Shown here piece after piece: positions 11,190 through 23,636 of a DNA stretch of 64,000 nt (positions are counted from its first letter, which is position 1; each line of letters begins with the position of its first letter). The notes below the pieces were generated by a model, which did no database searches, was not told the origin of the DNA, and saw only the letters and a list, made by a program, of their open reading frames with translations. Both the position numbers and the translations under genes were made by a program. Source of the DNA: Zarea fungicola (Eukaryota; Ascomycota; Sordariomycetes; Hypocreales; Cordycipitaceae); assembly GCA_900169235.1 (NCBI GenBank), contig FWCC01000147.1, positions 131,762-195,761 on the forward strand. Reading direction: 5' to 3'.

Positions 11190-14100
11190 ATGGAACCATT
11201 TTCTTTCATCCATGTCGCACCACTAAGGTCAGATGCCAATTCCCTATACTGAAAGCCTTTTTACATATCTAATCCTTCAATAGTACTCTTTTATCTCTTT
11301 GGTATTTCTCGCGGGCTTGGGAGAGCCATTCCTTAAGCGGTAAGGTCTTTCACTCGGGACTTGGACGTATAGCTGCTCATTCCACTCAACTTTTGTAGAG
11401 CGGCCGCAATTGTCTTCTATTTTGCTTCTCCTGTTTTCTTCCGCACTGTGCTATGCCCTTGCACATTTTATAAAACTACGACCGTCTGTTGAATTGTTAT
11501 TCACGGCTCGCCGCAGACGCAGCAGATCCGTATCGGCTCTAAATGATGCAGATGACACTTCATCGTGGGACGGTTTGGATGAAGCACGGCCCAATCGCCC
11601 AAAAAGGTGGAGCATAATCATACTCGTCTGCGCCATTGCGACAAGAATTGAAATATTTCATTTTGTCAAGACGCAACAGCAATGTAGCTCGTTCGGATAC
11701 GAAGTAGGGAGCCCCTGTCCTAGAGTTGTTGCTGTAGCAGCTACTAACAGACCTGACTAGTATTGGCTGTGGCCAGGACTGATCGTATGCCAGTATATCT
11801 TCTTCCACGGTGCATTCCAGGAAGCACAGTATGGGAATAAAGATGATCCTTGGCACAGCGAGCTCCACGATTGGATGGCGTGGCTCGAGGGCGGTCGGAT
11901 GCGATATCTCAACCATTTCATTATCTCATGTGCATTTGCGTTTGCAGCTGGCTCCGCGGCAAGTCAATTTGCATCCTCATCTTATATGTGTCTTCCTTCC
12001 ATTGACAATCCATTGTTTATCTCATACTCTCAGACTGGAATGGTCCTGTTGGACATCACCATTGCGGCTTTATCCTGGCAGCAGCTTGTGTGGGGCAAGT
12101 TTGTTAAAGAGCGTATTCAAGGCATCGCAAATGTTCTTGCACTATCAGCATTTACCATCTTCATTTACGACACTCTTCGATCTATTTGGGGCTCTGCAGG
12201 CAATACCAGCGATTCTTCGCCTCTGCTTCGCGGTTCGGATGTCTTCTGGGACAGCTTTGCGTTATCGGTTCTTGTCATCTCTGCTTCCCTTTGGATATGC
12301 CACACAAACTTGACTGGGCCTGTTGGTACCACGACCATCTTTGCCGGTATGTTGCAGACCTATTCAACTGCCCTCAGTTACGGCAACTGGGACTACCTGA
12401 GCCGGGTTTCCGTCCTGCTGCCGTTATTCGTGACAACGGCAGCTACTATAGCATTCACATATGCGCAACATCTCAAAAATGTTGCGGTTTTCCCCCGTGG
12501 GTTCTTCAATTGGGTTGTGGTCCTGATTGCACTCTTTTCTACACTCCGTACTTTTTTGGTGGTCATACCAGTGTACGACGAGCGCCATCCGATTAACCAA
12601 CTGATATACGACAGTGAGATTGACTATCGACACTGGTCCGTCAAGATCTCTACTAGCCGGACCTCCAGTACGGCCGCTAGAATTTACGAAGATCGCCATA
12701 GCGGTCGTCAGGCTCCGCCACTGTTCAAGGAGTGGTTTGCACAGCTTCGTCGCGCGAAGATCAGGGATAGCTTTCCGCAAATCGATGAGGATTTGGAGCC
12801 CTTCTGGCGACTAACTCCAGAGCAACTTCGCGCTGCGGTAGAAGAAGCGGCCCAGCTTCCCGGTGTCGCGACACTAGTCATCAAGGACGGCCATGCCTCC
12901 ATCGGACGCAGCGACACGGACGGCTCGAGAGACCGGGATGGCTCACTCGCAAAACTAGTTCAGATGGCTAGTAATTTTTCCGCGCATCTTCCTGATATGA
13001 TTTTACCCATTAACCTGGCTCGATCACCTCGAGTTCTGCCGTTGTGGAAAAAGAGGTGGTCAATCAACCGCGCGTCAGATCATGGCGCCGTAGCTGATGT
13101 CATCTCCGGGAGATCTCCCCGCCAAGCCGAGATATTAGCAGCGCACGAGGCACTTGGTGGCCAGGTGGCAGCAGTCGAGGGGAGGCGGGACTCAATACCG
13201 GGAAAAAAGAATGCCATGACGGTCAGCGAGTTTCGCACCATGCTACGACAGGCATGCCCACCGAATTCCGCCTCGCGCGCGAATCCCTATTTGAGCACGG
13301 CCGGGTTTTGCAGGGCTTGTGCGGGGGCGCACTCGACCCTGCAGCTCATGTCAGATTGGCAAACCTCGCTCGACTCGGTGTGCTCACAACCCGATCTCGC
13401 CTACTTACATGGGTTCTACATGACGGCACCTGACGTAAGACCGGTGCAAAAGCTGTTACCCCTCTTCAGCTTATACAAAACCGCGCATTTTGCCGACATT
13501 TTACTGCCGTTATCTCCTAGAGATGCAGCTGAAAGTGAAGAGGTCGAGGGGCCTAGCGCAGCAGCTGCCCCAGATAAGCCATTTCTGGACCGATCTGACA
13601 ACATATCCTGGTCGGGTTCCATCGGTCATAATACTATTACACCGGAATATCTGCATGGGCACCACAAGTTACGCTTGCTGGGCCAGCTGGTCAGACCGCG
13701 CCCAACGGACAAGACAACCCTGATCAAGCCCATTCTCGGGGACACGCGGCAGTGGGTTTATGCCAAGAGGACGACGGCCGATGTAAACAGCAAACTGCCA
13801 CTCAATGTGGGAATATCAGATTATACGGCGTGCACAGGCCACAATTGCGACGCCGTCGGGCTACTTCTTGCAAGTGACGACGATCGGTACCGGCAAGCTG
13901 TCGGTGACGGTGTCACTCCTAGGCCGCCGCCGCCGCGTGTCGACGACAGCAAACTAACCCTGTTACTGGACGAGGATGACGGGCCCGCGCCAGGCACAAT
14001 GCATGCGTTGCGCACGGAAACGGTGCCAATCCTCTCCACAATCTTTAAAACGTGGTATACGTCACGGCTCAAGCCATGGGTGCACTTTATCCCGGTCGAC

Positions 14101-14361
14101 GTGAGATACCAGGCGCTGCATACAACGCTCTCGTATTTCACCGTGCTCGAGGATCGCAGGAACAGCGGTGTCATGGATTCCAAAGGTGTGGCCCAGCAAG
14201 GTAAATCTTGGGCCAAGGAGGTGCTGCGAGACGAGGATCGGGAAATATATCTGTTTCGGTTACTCATCGAGTGGGCGAGGCTCATTGATGATAGACGAGA
14301 CGAGATTAGTTTTAATACCCCTGCCCCTCAAAGGAAACAGCAACAGAAGAAGGAAGTTTAA
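11190..14361 (+). CDS. GT90 (CAP10-type) glycosyltransferase, multi-pass
   Basis: Predicted exons 11190-11227, 11284-11339, 11399-11703 and 11761-14361 give exactly 1000 codons (999 residues). The third intron (57 bp, GTAGGG, branch CTAAC) carries an in-frame stop, so it must be removed. The first intron has a weak donor (GTCAGA), so the first 31 residues are less certain. The N-terminal third has several hydrophobic segments. The C-terminal half matches the CAP10/GT90 pattern: a WSGSIGHNT block (about 749, usually WRGxxTG), a CDAVG block, LLLDEDDG (about 867, where the family has the YLLDxDG motif), and TIFKTWYTSRLKPWVHFIPV (about 893-912). A final EIYLFRLLIEWARL helix follows. GT90 members include cryptococcal beta-1,2-xylosyltransferase Cxt1 and animal POGLUT. 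The donor sugar and acceptor here are unknown. Location is probably Golgi or ER, by inference. Confidence 0.82.
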
Positions 14362-17300
14362 TTGAACGAGGGAGCTTATAACTACAATAATAATTGCAAT
14401 ACATGATCAAACGTGAAAGTTAGGGTAGTTTTCATGGCAGATTTTAGAGTACGGACACTCACAAAAAAAAGCGAGGTGCACCAGAAATTACTGCCGTCGT
14501 CGGCGCTTGAGCGAACTTATTATTATGCTTGTTTGTTCTTGTTTTTATAAACCTACGGTTGAGTGAAGTAAACAGTGGTTCACCAGCAGCTCTGGAATAG
14601 TGGGGGTCGCGGCCGTCGTACGGTTTACAATTTTGGCCCGTATACCGACCGGGTTTCAGAGTTCATCTAATCAAAAAAAAGAAAAGAAGGACGAGAATTA
14701 AACTAGCGTTTATAATAGAAACTAAGATGATAAAAATGGCTTGCATCAGCGCCATTTCTTTCTCGGCAGTGCAAGTGGCACGTGGTAGAAGATAGAGGTC
14801 ATTTAGACGAATTATAGCTGGGCATTCACAGCCTAGTGGTGGGATTTTGCTGCCTTTGATGTCTGTCTATACGACGTACGAAAATAAAATGAGAGATCAT
14901 TATACCACCCATGTCATTCGGTATGTTCTTGCAGCCTTCCTTGACGACTGCTGGTTGCCAAGCTGGGGTTATACACAAGTTGCGTGGAGAGAAAAGAAGA
15001 AAAAGAAAGAAAAAAACGAGGCTTTATTCCCAGTAAGCCATGGAACAAAGTCCCAGGGTGTACCATGACATTCTACGGCATAGTCTTGGGGGTGTGGTGG
15101 GGAAGGACCCGGCTCGGGAGCGCCACGTGGGTACTACGATAGCCATTACCATCCTTGCTAGCCAGCTAGCCAAGCCGCTCGCTGCATTGGGATACTGTTC
15201 CGTAATTAACTAGCTTGTTGCTGGAGCTGAAGTCCAGTTGACCAAACAGTAATTGGGCTGTGTGTTTGCGTGTGTGTGCTTTTTTCTTTTGGTGGGTGGC
15301 GGAGAGTGGGAAAGCGGGTAGCGGGCGGTGTGCCGTGCCTCGGAAATCAACACTTCCACTATTCCAGGTAATAAATTGCAAAAAGAGCCTTTCTCGCGGC
15401 GACTGTTGAGAAAGAGGGTTGGACACTCTGGTGGAGTGGCGTTGCTGCCCAAGTCAGGGCCTGCGGAGTTCTGGTCTTTGTTAGGCGAAGCTGGAGTCTA
15501 CTAGTTACTTGCAGCAAACGGCATGAAGCACTGGCAGGCCGAAGCTGAGCCGTGTCAATGATAAATACGGAATGGAATGAAGCAGCAGACCTTGCAGCTG
15601 GCCAGTTCAGTGCCAAATCGGGTAACGATGGTAACAGGGCGTGCGACGATGTACAGTCTGACAAAGGGCAGGTGGCTGATTCATCTCACGTCGGGGAGTG
15701 CACGACTTTGACGCAGTATATCGTGGGGCTGTAGGCAGGCCGGCTCAACAAGAAGCACTGTGGCTGCGCCTTGTAACGGTTGCAGGTCTGTTGTAGTCAG
15801 GATTTTTTATTACAGATGCTCGAGTGATATGTTGAGGCGTAGCATGGCCAGCCCGTGTCTTTCATGGCTATTGGGAGCAACTGTCAGACGAAACTAACAG
15901 TTAATAAGTCTGGGGCTACCAATATCAAATCTCCTCCGCAACCATGCTCTCGCTTGGAGAGGCCGCACTAGGGCGAATGCCGAACGGGTCCCCACTGAGG
16001 TGCTGCGGCGAGACGAGCCTCTGGATGAAACACACCACGCGTCAAATGGGGCGGCCTCTAATACTAGTTAACTACTCATCAGCCTCTGATCACAAGCCAT
16101 CAACGCGCCGACGGCTGGTTGAAACGGGGGGCGGAAAGATACTTTCGGCCGGGGGCAAGGATGGGATGAGCCGGTCCAAAGCTGGCCTGCAATAGGCCGG
16201 AGGAACTCTAGGTCGGTGCGTCTTGTCAAGGTGACGAAAATAGACCTGAGGCGAATAGAAACTGGACGAGATGAACCTGTGACTGCGTAAATGCGGGCGA
16301 AGCAGTCGGTGCATGCATGCCGGGGGAACCAAGGCCAAAGTCGGTGGCCGGTTATGAGGCATGGTGGAGAGATGAGAAGCTCGACTCCTGCCCAGAAACT
16401 GACTGGCAAAGTGCCGGCTATGTACAACTAGCCTCGGACAATTGTTCAGGCATACTCCGTAGACAGAGCGGTATTGTGTGCGTAATTTGGTATGCATACT
16501 GCAGGTACATGCAAGCAACTGGATACGCGACAATTTTGCTGTGGCTAAGCAGGGGTGACATCGGGTTGAGATACAAGATGATGCGCCCAAGGAGTGATTG
16601 GCTGAGCAAGGTGCAGCGCCCACTCGTAACGATTAATGATATGGAGTGCATTGAGCAGTAGTGTACAAAACCAGCAGTTGGCGATTTGTTCTTGCTCTGC
16701 TGGTGGCTTTCTCTAGCGGAGTTGGCTTCATCCTGCAATCCCGCATTGCAGCAATAGTGGCGGCGTTGGGCGGAGAAGGTACCGGACCATTGGAGAGGAC
16801 AAAGGGCAAAATTTAAGGCAAAAGGAAGCATGAAGCTCGGTGGGGTTAAGACGGGGGCCGTCAATGCAATAGCACCGGCGAATCTCGGTCAAAAGACTGG
16901 TGAATTGTAAAACATGGAACGGATGAGCTGTCTCCAGACTCTTGAGAGACGAGCTGAAATAATAATTAGCATATTGGCAGCGGGGTATGGTTATTGTGAG
17001 TGGCGAGCCATTTGTTAATTAGCATGGCTATTCAAGGAGCATCATAGATGAATGGTTTTTTCCCAAGGCTTGTTTAAACTCTGGGAGCAATTACGAAAGC
17101 AATATCGGAAATGTTAAAATCACACAAGACCAGACTGGCCGTGTTATGGAGAGAGCAACGGCGCCAAGGCGGTTCCAGGGGTCAACGCCACAGCTGCAGG
17201 CGCTAAAATCCAGCTGGGAGTCTTTGGTCGTCTCAAACATGTTCGTTCAACTGTATAAGTAGGGGATATAAGGATGCATACTCCATACATGCCCTGCAGC

Positions 17301-20300
17301 AACCGAAGCCGCCGGTGGCTGCCAAGCTGTATGCAGGGCGCGGTACGAAACGAGATACTGAAAAGGAGGTGAGAGGCTTTTGTACGCTGTGGCATCTGAT
17401 ACTGGTGGAAGGAAACGGCGGAAATGGGCTGGAAATGATGGATGGCCTCGACGAAGAAGAAAATAATGGAGATGCAGGCTACATACCAGTAGAGTACAAT
17501 GTCCGAATAGGGGCATAAAATGCAGCAGCCGAAAGAGGAAGGACCGTCTGTCTTTACCGAGCCTTCCTCCGTAGGTCAATCTATTGCCAGTGCGAAAAGG
17601 CAGGGCTGCCAGGCGGCCTGGGGGCCTGGGTCCAGCGATCATCCTCCAAACCCTGCTTAGTAGCTTCTCCGTTGTAAATCCCAACCAAACACCGGCAGCA
17701 GCATGCTTCAAAAGAGGAACAAGAAAATTAGACGAACGCGACTGGCGGAGTACTGACGGGACATTGTCGGCACTGTTCCCACACAACGTTCACCCACTGA
17801 GTCTGTCGTCCCACGGAATTGCTACGCTCACATTATCAGCAGAACGGTCACTCATGCACCAATAACTGAAGACTCATGCAGGATCGCATCCAATTCTCCG
17901 TCCAAAGCAGCCTGCATATTACGCCGATGGGGCTGCCACGATGCTCGAAGTGAGATCTGCGACGGCGCAGCTGGCCGAGTCTGCGACATGGTGCCAGATT
18001 ACAAAACGAGCAATATCGGTGCAGCACCCCCATTATGCAAGAATCGCCGCGCATCTTTCCACCAACCTAGAGCTGCACACCAGACTGTTCTGCATGGCAC
18101 CACACTAGGCTTTGTCTAGCCTTCCCTAGCCTTCCAAAACCACGCTACACCACGCCAGAAGAACGAGCTAGGCCAAGCTAGAACAGTCTCCAGCTTTCCC
18201 CAAGAGGTTGGCATAGAGCGATTGGCTCTCGGCAACGCTACGACGGCGGAGGCAATAAAGCGCCGAGAGTTCCTTGGCATGCCGTCATGGCCCTGTCCCC
18301 TGTAAACCGCCTCATCACCCAGTGAAATCAATGCTATTCTCGGGGGGGGGAGGAAGATGCTACAGGGTACGGAGCATGGAACAAGTTCGGACCACTCTGC
18401 AAAAGTACACCGTAGTTAACCGCTAAAATGAAGGCGTGCAGAGCATGTCTTGGTTTGAGTCTTGTCTCCAGAAATCTTCAGCACACCATCTTTTGGAGCC
18501 ACATGGCGAATCCATTCCGCCAGCGGCCGTGAACCTGCCCGCCTAACCATGTCTGGCCACCATGTACAAATCCATGGGGCAGGGTAACTAGTTGTTTTCT
18601 ACCCGCTTCACGCCAGCTGACAGATTGGCAGACTGACATACTAGACGTACGCATATGAAGACGCAAACAATAGGCCGCGAACACGGGCTTGGGCTTGGGA
18701 TTGAATCCCGACTGTTACAACCAATGCTACCAGCCAACAACCCCAACAAGAAGCAATGTTGCGGGAAAAGAAACCACAAGTAGCCGTGATGACGACGGTC
18801 GCAGCAACTGAAGAGGTATGCTCAAAAAATGCACGCCCACCAACACGCAAAACATGGCTACCAGTAGTCGTCTGTTTCTAGCTGCAAAAGTACCCCCAAT
18901 TAAACAAACCCTACAGCCAGCCACGCCTCATCCCTAGTGACCCCAAGTCGTGGCCGTTACCTAGATTCCCGACCAAACCCGTTTCCCTACGCGCCAATGA
19001 CGCCTCTTTGCAGGTTAGTAGGGCAATCAAGTTCCCTTGCCTGTGGTGTACCTGCTACTTTTTTCATTGCTTGTATTACGATAACTCGTATGAGGAGTGC
19101 TAAAATCGAGGCTTCCATGCTTGCCATGCCACTTACACTACCCCGTGCTCTCATACTCCCATACCCCCATGCTCCCCTTGTTGCCAATTTGCCATGCCAC
19201 CCAGTCAGGGCGGTTCGCGAGCAACCTTCTCGCGTTGATTGCAGGAACAAGGCTAACGCCGCGCCCTGGTTGTGGACTCCGGCGCATGCAACCATGGACC
19301 ATACACCCTGCCTTACACCCATACACACCCATCTGGGTCATTCCAACAAGCTTTCTCTAGGTAGGGTACTCGTACGTGGGGTCTTTCCCAGAGGCAGGTA
19401 TTACCTACATGGCGTATTACTTGTACATACTGCCAGACCGCCCAGCTCCATCACAATGGAAATGGAGCTCCCCATTTTCAGGTGTAGTCCTAATAAACAT
19501 GACATCGCCTTCCGAGGTCTGGACAAGCATGTACCTGAGCCTCTGCCTCTGAGCTCTGTCTTTTCAAACCATCCTCTCGTATCCTGGCTAGATTGCCATT
19601 GTGTTGCTGCCCTGATCATTGCTTGAAATTTGGCCTCTACCTTGCTGCACTTGTCATGTTCCAGGCAAATTCTCTGTGAATACAAACTGTCAACAGCACA
19701 AACCCACACCCTATACTGTCACACACAAACACTAGTATCTTGTGCATGTGTATGTGCTTCACCCTGCTTTTAATCCCAACTCTGGTCTCTTTGCCACCAT
19801 CGTTTACAAAGCTCACCCCATTTGGCTTGCTTCCCACCAGCAATCGTGCCGTTTGGGCCCTGGTACGGAGTACCGAGTAGAGCTTGCTTCTCCTCGAATA
19901 GGGACGGGAGGCACTCCACCAGATGGCCTGCCCAAAGCAGTAATGCTCTCGGCGGACAACATATTTGTCCTCCACTCCTCGCTGTTCCAGCTTCACCAAT
20001 ACTACTCCTTCATCTCTTTTACTTGTTTGCTTTTTCGTCGGCCTGCCGGGACCTGATACCTTTCCTCCTTCCGCCAGATAGCGCCGCCCTGCACAGTTTC
20101 GGCCGCAAATATAGCGAATCGGCCCAAATTGAAACAGGACCCGGTTTTGGTGCAGCGTCCACATCTCGCCACGGTCTTCTCGGACAACGCCCCATAGATC
20201 GAACTCTTTGAAAGACTTTTGTTCCCTTCGCCCCGTTCTGCCCCATTTCTGTGGCTTGCCAGGACGGCCTCTTTGCTACTGCTGAATTGTCGGCGTTTCG

Positions 20301-20726
20301 TTGACTTTTTGGTGGATGCTGGTGGAGTTCCAGGCATTATCATCCACCTGGCAGACGCGCCACCCTTTGCGACAACGGGAGCTTTATAGTCGTCGACCCA
20401 GCATTATAACGAACGGAGCTCTGGCTTGTTTCGCCAACCCATTCAAGTGTAGTAGCCAAACTCACGCGCACAAGAAAGAGTACTGCCTACTCATTGGAAC
20501 GAATTCCCGGACCACGGCTTCTTCATTGTCAGCCACTTGAGCATCTTTAATACAGCATTCGACGACGACGCCCATAACCTTGGCCGCTGGCTGGTTCATG
20601 ATTGAGACCCGGACATTATCATTTATACATCCAAGCCTTGCTGGGAATCTTAGATCTACTACATCTCACTATCCAACCAATCATGGGCCGCTGACGACGT
20701 GCGACTCGTTGTTGCAAATCGACGTC
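14362..20726. other. 6.3 kb block with no supportable gene
   Basis: All open frames are short, overlap on both strands and show no recognisable domain or splice-linked exon chain. The part from about 18.9 to 20.7 kb is pyrimidine-rich on the plus strand with many CCCCAT, CTTTTC and CTCC runs, as in long fungal leaders or promoters of the downstream gene. A G9 tract lies at 18342-18350. A T-loop-like GGGATTGAATCCC near 18697 has no matching tRNA arms. The block may be a large regulatory region or a non-coding transcript; nothing seen decides this. Confidence 0.55.
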
Positions 20727-22671
20727 ATGAAATCGATTCACAGCATATCTGAATCCTCGGGCGGCCATTCCACTTCCCAGCCAGACCACTCTATGGATCC
20801 TCGCACGTCAGAACCGCACCCCCAGCACCATGCTGCTATAGATCCAGGAGCCTCTCTGTCGCCAACATCACATCCGGCAATGATATCACACCACGATGAT
20901 GCATCCTCTCGCTACCATAATCGGCCTGTAACCCCATCCTCAAACTCGGTACATCTTTTACACTACGCCGCTGCCACATCTCCTTTGCGCAAGGACACTG
21001 CCTCCTCTGTCTCAACTCAGGCCACCGCGGCTACCCTGGGCTCCTCAGAGACCAACACAACATCGTACAGTGCCGACACCTCCCCTAGCCTGCACCAGTC
21101 TATTTTCTCTATAAAGGACGGAACCGACGTCTCTAACAACAGACGCGCCAGTAGGAGACGTACAGGTCCTCTTTCTCAACAATCTAGGGAACGAGCTGCA
21201 TTGATTAGGAAACTTGGCGCATGTCCAGACTGCCGCCGCCGGAGGGTAGCTGTGAGTAGCTCGCATCTGACAGAAATTGGGGGAAACAGACTGTGGCCCC
21301 CCAGTTTATTGTCAGCTAGCTCACAATTCTCATTGGCCGATATACTAATAGGTACTTTTTATATAGTGTCATCCTAGTCATCACGATATGACGTGGGAGG
21401 ATGTTGTCAGCAAATTTCACAGATCCCATAGCCCGACAATGCAGGATATCACCGCATCTTCCATGCCCAGAGGTGAATCTATCAGCCCCATAACGACTAT
21501 GAGAGACGCGCAGGCTAGCTTCGCGTCGGATTCTCAGGACATGGATATTGACCCTGGTCCATCCAGGGCTCACCACCATGCAAGCCGCTTATCGTTAAGC
21601 GACGCCCGAATACGCACGCCACTGCCGTCTGGTCCAAGACTAGAAAAGAGTCTCTCCTTGCCTGGGATTGACACTTTTCGGAACGAACTTCAATCGACAG
21701 CAAACAAGATGCTCTCGACAGCAAACCGCGGGCGGTATAGTGAGGTCCGCGCCCTTTTATTAGTATGGCAAGATGACGACGATGCAGCAAACGTGCATGC
21801 GGCAACTCGAGAGCTCGCCGACGTATTCGAGAAATATTACCGGTTCTCTTTTCAGATTCAAGCCATGCCATCATCAGAACCCGGGCTTGCGAAAGACACG
21901 TGGAGATGGCTGTCGAGAACGTTGGATAGATTTGCCGATGAGGATGACCATCGCGAGGTGCTAAAGATAGTACACTATGCGGGGCATACTTTTCTTGACG
22001 AGAGCAGGGAAATGTGTCTTTCTAGGTAAAGTGTCAGCCATCTTCGTGTATTTAATGAGAAAATACTTATAGACAATAGCTCTCAAGTTACGGAACGGGC
22101 ATCGGTAGTAAGATGGAGCACGCTGCAACAGCCTCTGGAACAGGCATCATCGGACGTCCTTGTAATCATGGATGCTGCGTTTTATCCATGCTCAAGGATA
22201 CTTCGAAAACACGGTGTCATGGAGATTCTAGGGGCATCTATTTCAGAAGATCACACAGCTACTCTTGGTCGATGTACGTTTACAAGGGCATTGGCCGAGC
22301 AATTGAGGATTCGGGCTGGCCGGGCAAAACCCTTGTCAGTTGTTGAACTGCATGCTATCCTGCTCAGCGCATACCCGAAACTTGTACAGGACCGTCAGTC
22401 CGAAAACGAAACTCTACTAAGTTTCCCTACACCTTTTCATATGATGACGAGCGGCAATTCGAGGCTGCCATCCGTCTTCCTGAGCCCAATGCACCAAAAT
22501 AGTCCCCACCGAGGCAGTTTTTCTTTTGAAAACACGCCTCAGATAAGTCTCAGTGTGAGACTAACGGACGAAAATGTCGACATTGATAGCTGGAACGAGT
22601 GGCTGCGACTGATACCCGAGACTGCAAGGGACGTGAGGGTTGACGGGCCATTTCGAGCTCCTTTTAGATGA
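20727..22671 (+). CDS. Caspase-like fold protein with half zinc-cluster motif
   Basis: Three exons, 20727-21251, 21367-22025 and 22080-22671, give 591 residues. The introns are 115 bp (GTGAGT, branch CTAAT, ATATAG) and 54 bp (GTAAAG to ATAG). The first 150 residues are Ser/Thr/His/Pro-rich. A basic segment then carries CPDCRRRRVAC (166-176) followed by HPSHH, exactly the C-x2-C-x6-C half of a fungal Zn2Cys6 cluster with no second half. Residues about 298-480 follow the order of a C14 caspase-like domain: a beta strand with acidic loop (RALLLVWQDDDD), an amphipathic helix, IVHYAGHT (376-383) at the usual catalytic His site, and DVLVIMDAAFYP (420-431) at the usual DxC site, where Cys is replaced by Ala 428. 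The remaining C-terminus ends in a conserved-looking LTDENVDIDSWNEWLRLIPE block. I recognise no named family. An in-frame ATG at 20598 is an alternative start. The fold assignment is inference from motif order. Confidence 0.75.
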
Positions 22672-23636
22672 CATCCATATGGATTCCCTATAACGATACA
22701 ACGATACCACTTCAGTTTAAATTTGTTTTTACTTTTCTCACTCTTCTTTCTGGCCGGGCGACATGGCATACCATGTATAGGTACTTTTTCTTGGCTTGGG
22801 GGAGCGCAACAGGATTTCGAGCATCTAGGTCTGCAAAGGCAGTATTTTTTAGCAAACCTTTTGTACGATGCAAACAAGCATGGCGATTGAGAATGGGATT
22901 TTCTGTGCACGATGGTCTGCATTAGTGACTGTTTTGGTGTCAAACGCATCTACTCTGAGATACTGCTGAAGTAGGCGGTGTGACATGTCCTGGGTTACAG
23001 AGACGTAAATGGTTTATGGTCACATGTCGCGGGAGAATACAGCTTTCAAGCATTTGCAGAACCTGCAATGCGGCTCGTTATTTAAAGATTATGATGCCAT
23101 CTTCTGTTTCAGAAGAAGATAAAGCCATATCGCGATTGCTTTTATTAGCAAGGGTCTCCAGCTAACCTTATTCTATAACCCATAGCTGTCAATGCTTGGA
23201 TGCGGGCCAGCCACCGGCCGGACCAATGCAAGCCACGTACGTTCCTGAACAAAGCGATAAAAAGAGTAAAAGTATGAAACTCGAGATACATGAAGATAAT
23301 TGACTTTGAAGCAAGAGACTGCTAGAAAAGCAGCAATCTTGTGATGGTCTGGATGAGCTGCAAAGCGAAGTGGGTCGGTGTTCGTTGCCGAGCAACTAGC
23401 ACCCAAACACGCCCGATTTGGTTGACAACAAAGACAAAGCTAATTTGGGCCAGCAAGGATACCTCCAGAGCTAGCACGCTTCCTCTGATCACACATCACG
23501 ACAGCATGTACTCGTAACATCTTTTCTTGGATTCTGCGTTGCCTGTTTTCTTTTTTCCGCTTTTCTTCATACTATCCCAGATATTGGCAGTACTGCAATC
23601 TTCAAATCCACCTGTATCTGCTACTCACAACCAATC
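22672..23636. other. Intergenic, 3' flank and BRCT gene promoter
   Basis: No coding exon was seen. The downstream part (about 23500-23630) is T/C-rich up to the ATG at 23637, a typical fungal leader. Short minus-strand frames at 23173-23406 have no recognisable content. Confidence 0.55.

Noticed and set aside
18690..18725. T-loop-like GGGATTGAATCCC suggesting a tRNA
   Set aside because: No acceptor, D or anticodon stems can be formed around it on either strand.
14847..20343. Many short frames, the longest a 229-codon plus-strand frame at 18937
   Set aside because: It starts with GTG, its composition is biased by pyrimidine-rich DNA, and no domain or exon chain supports it.
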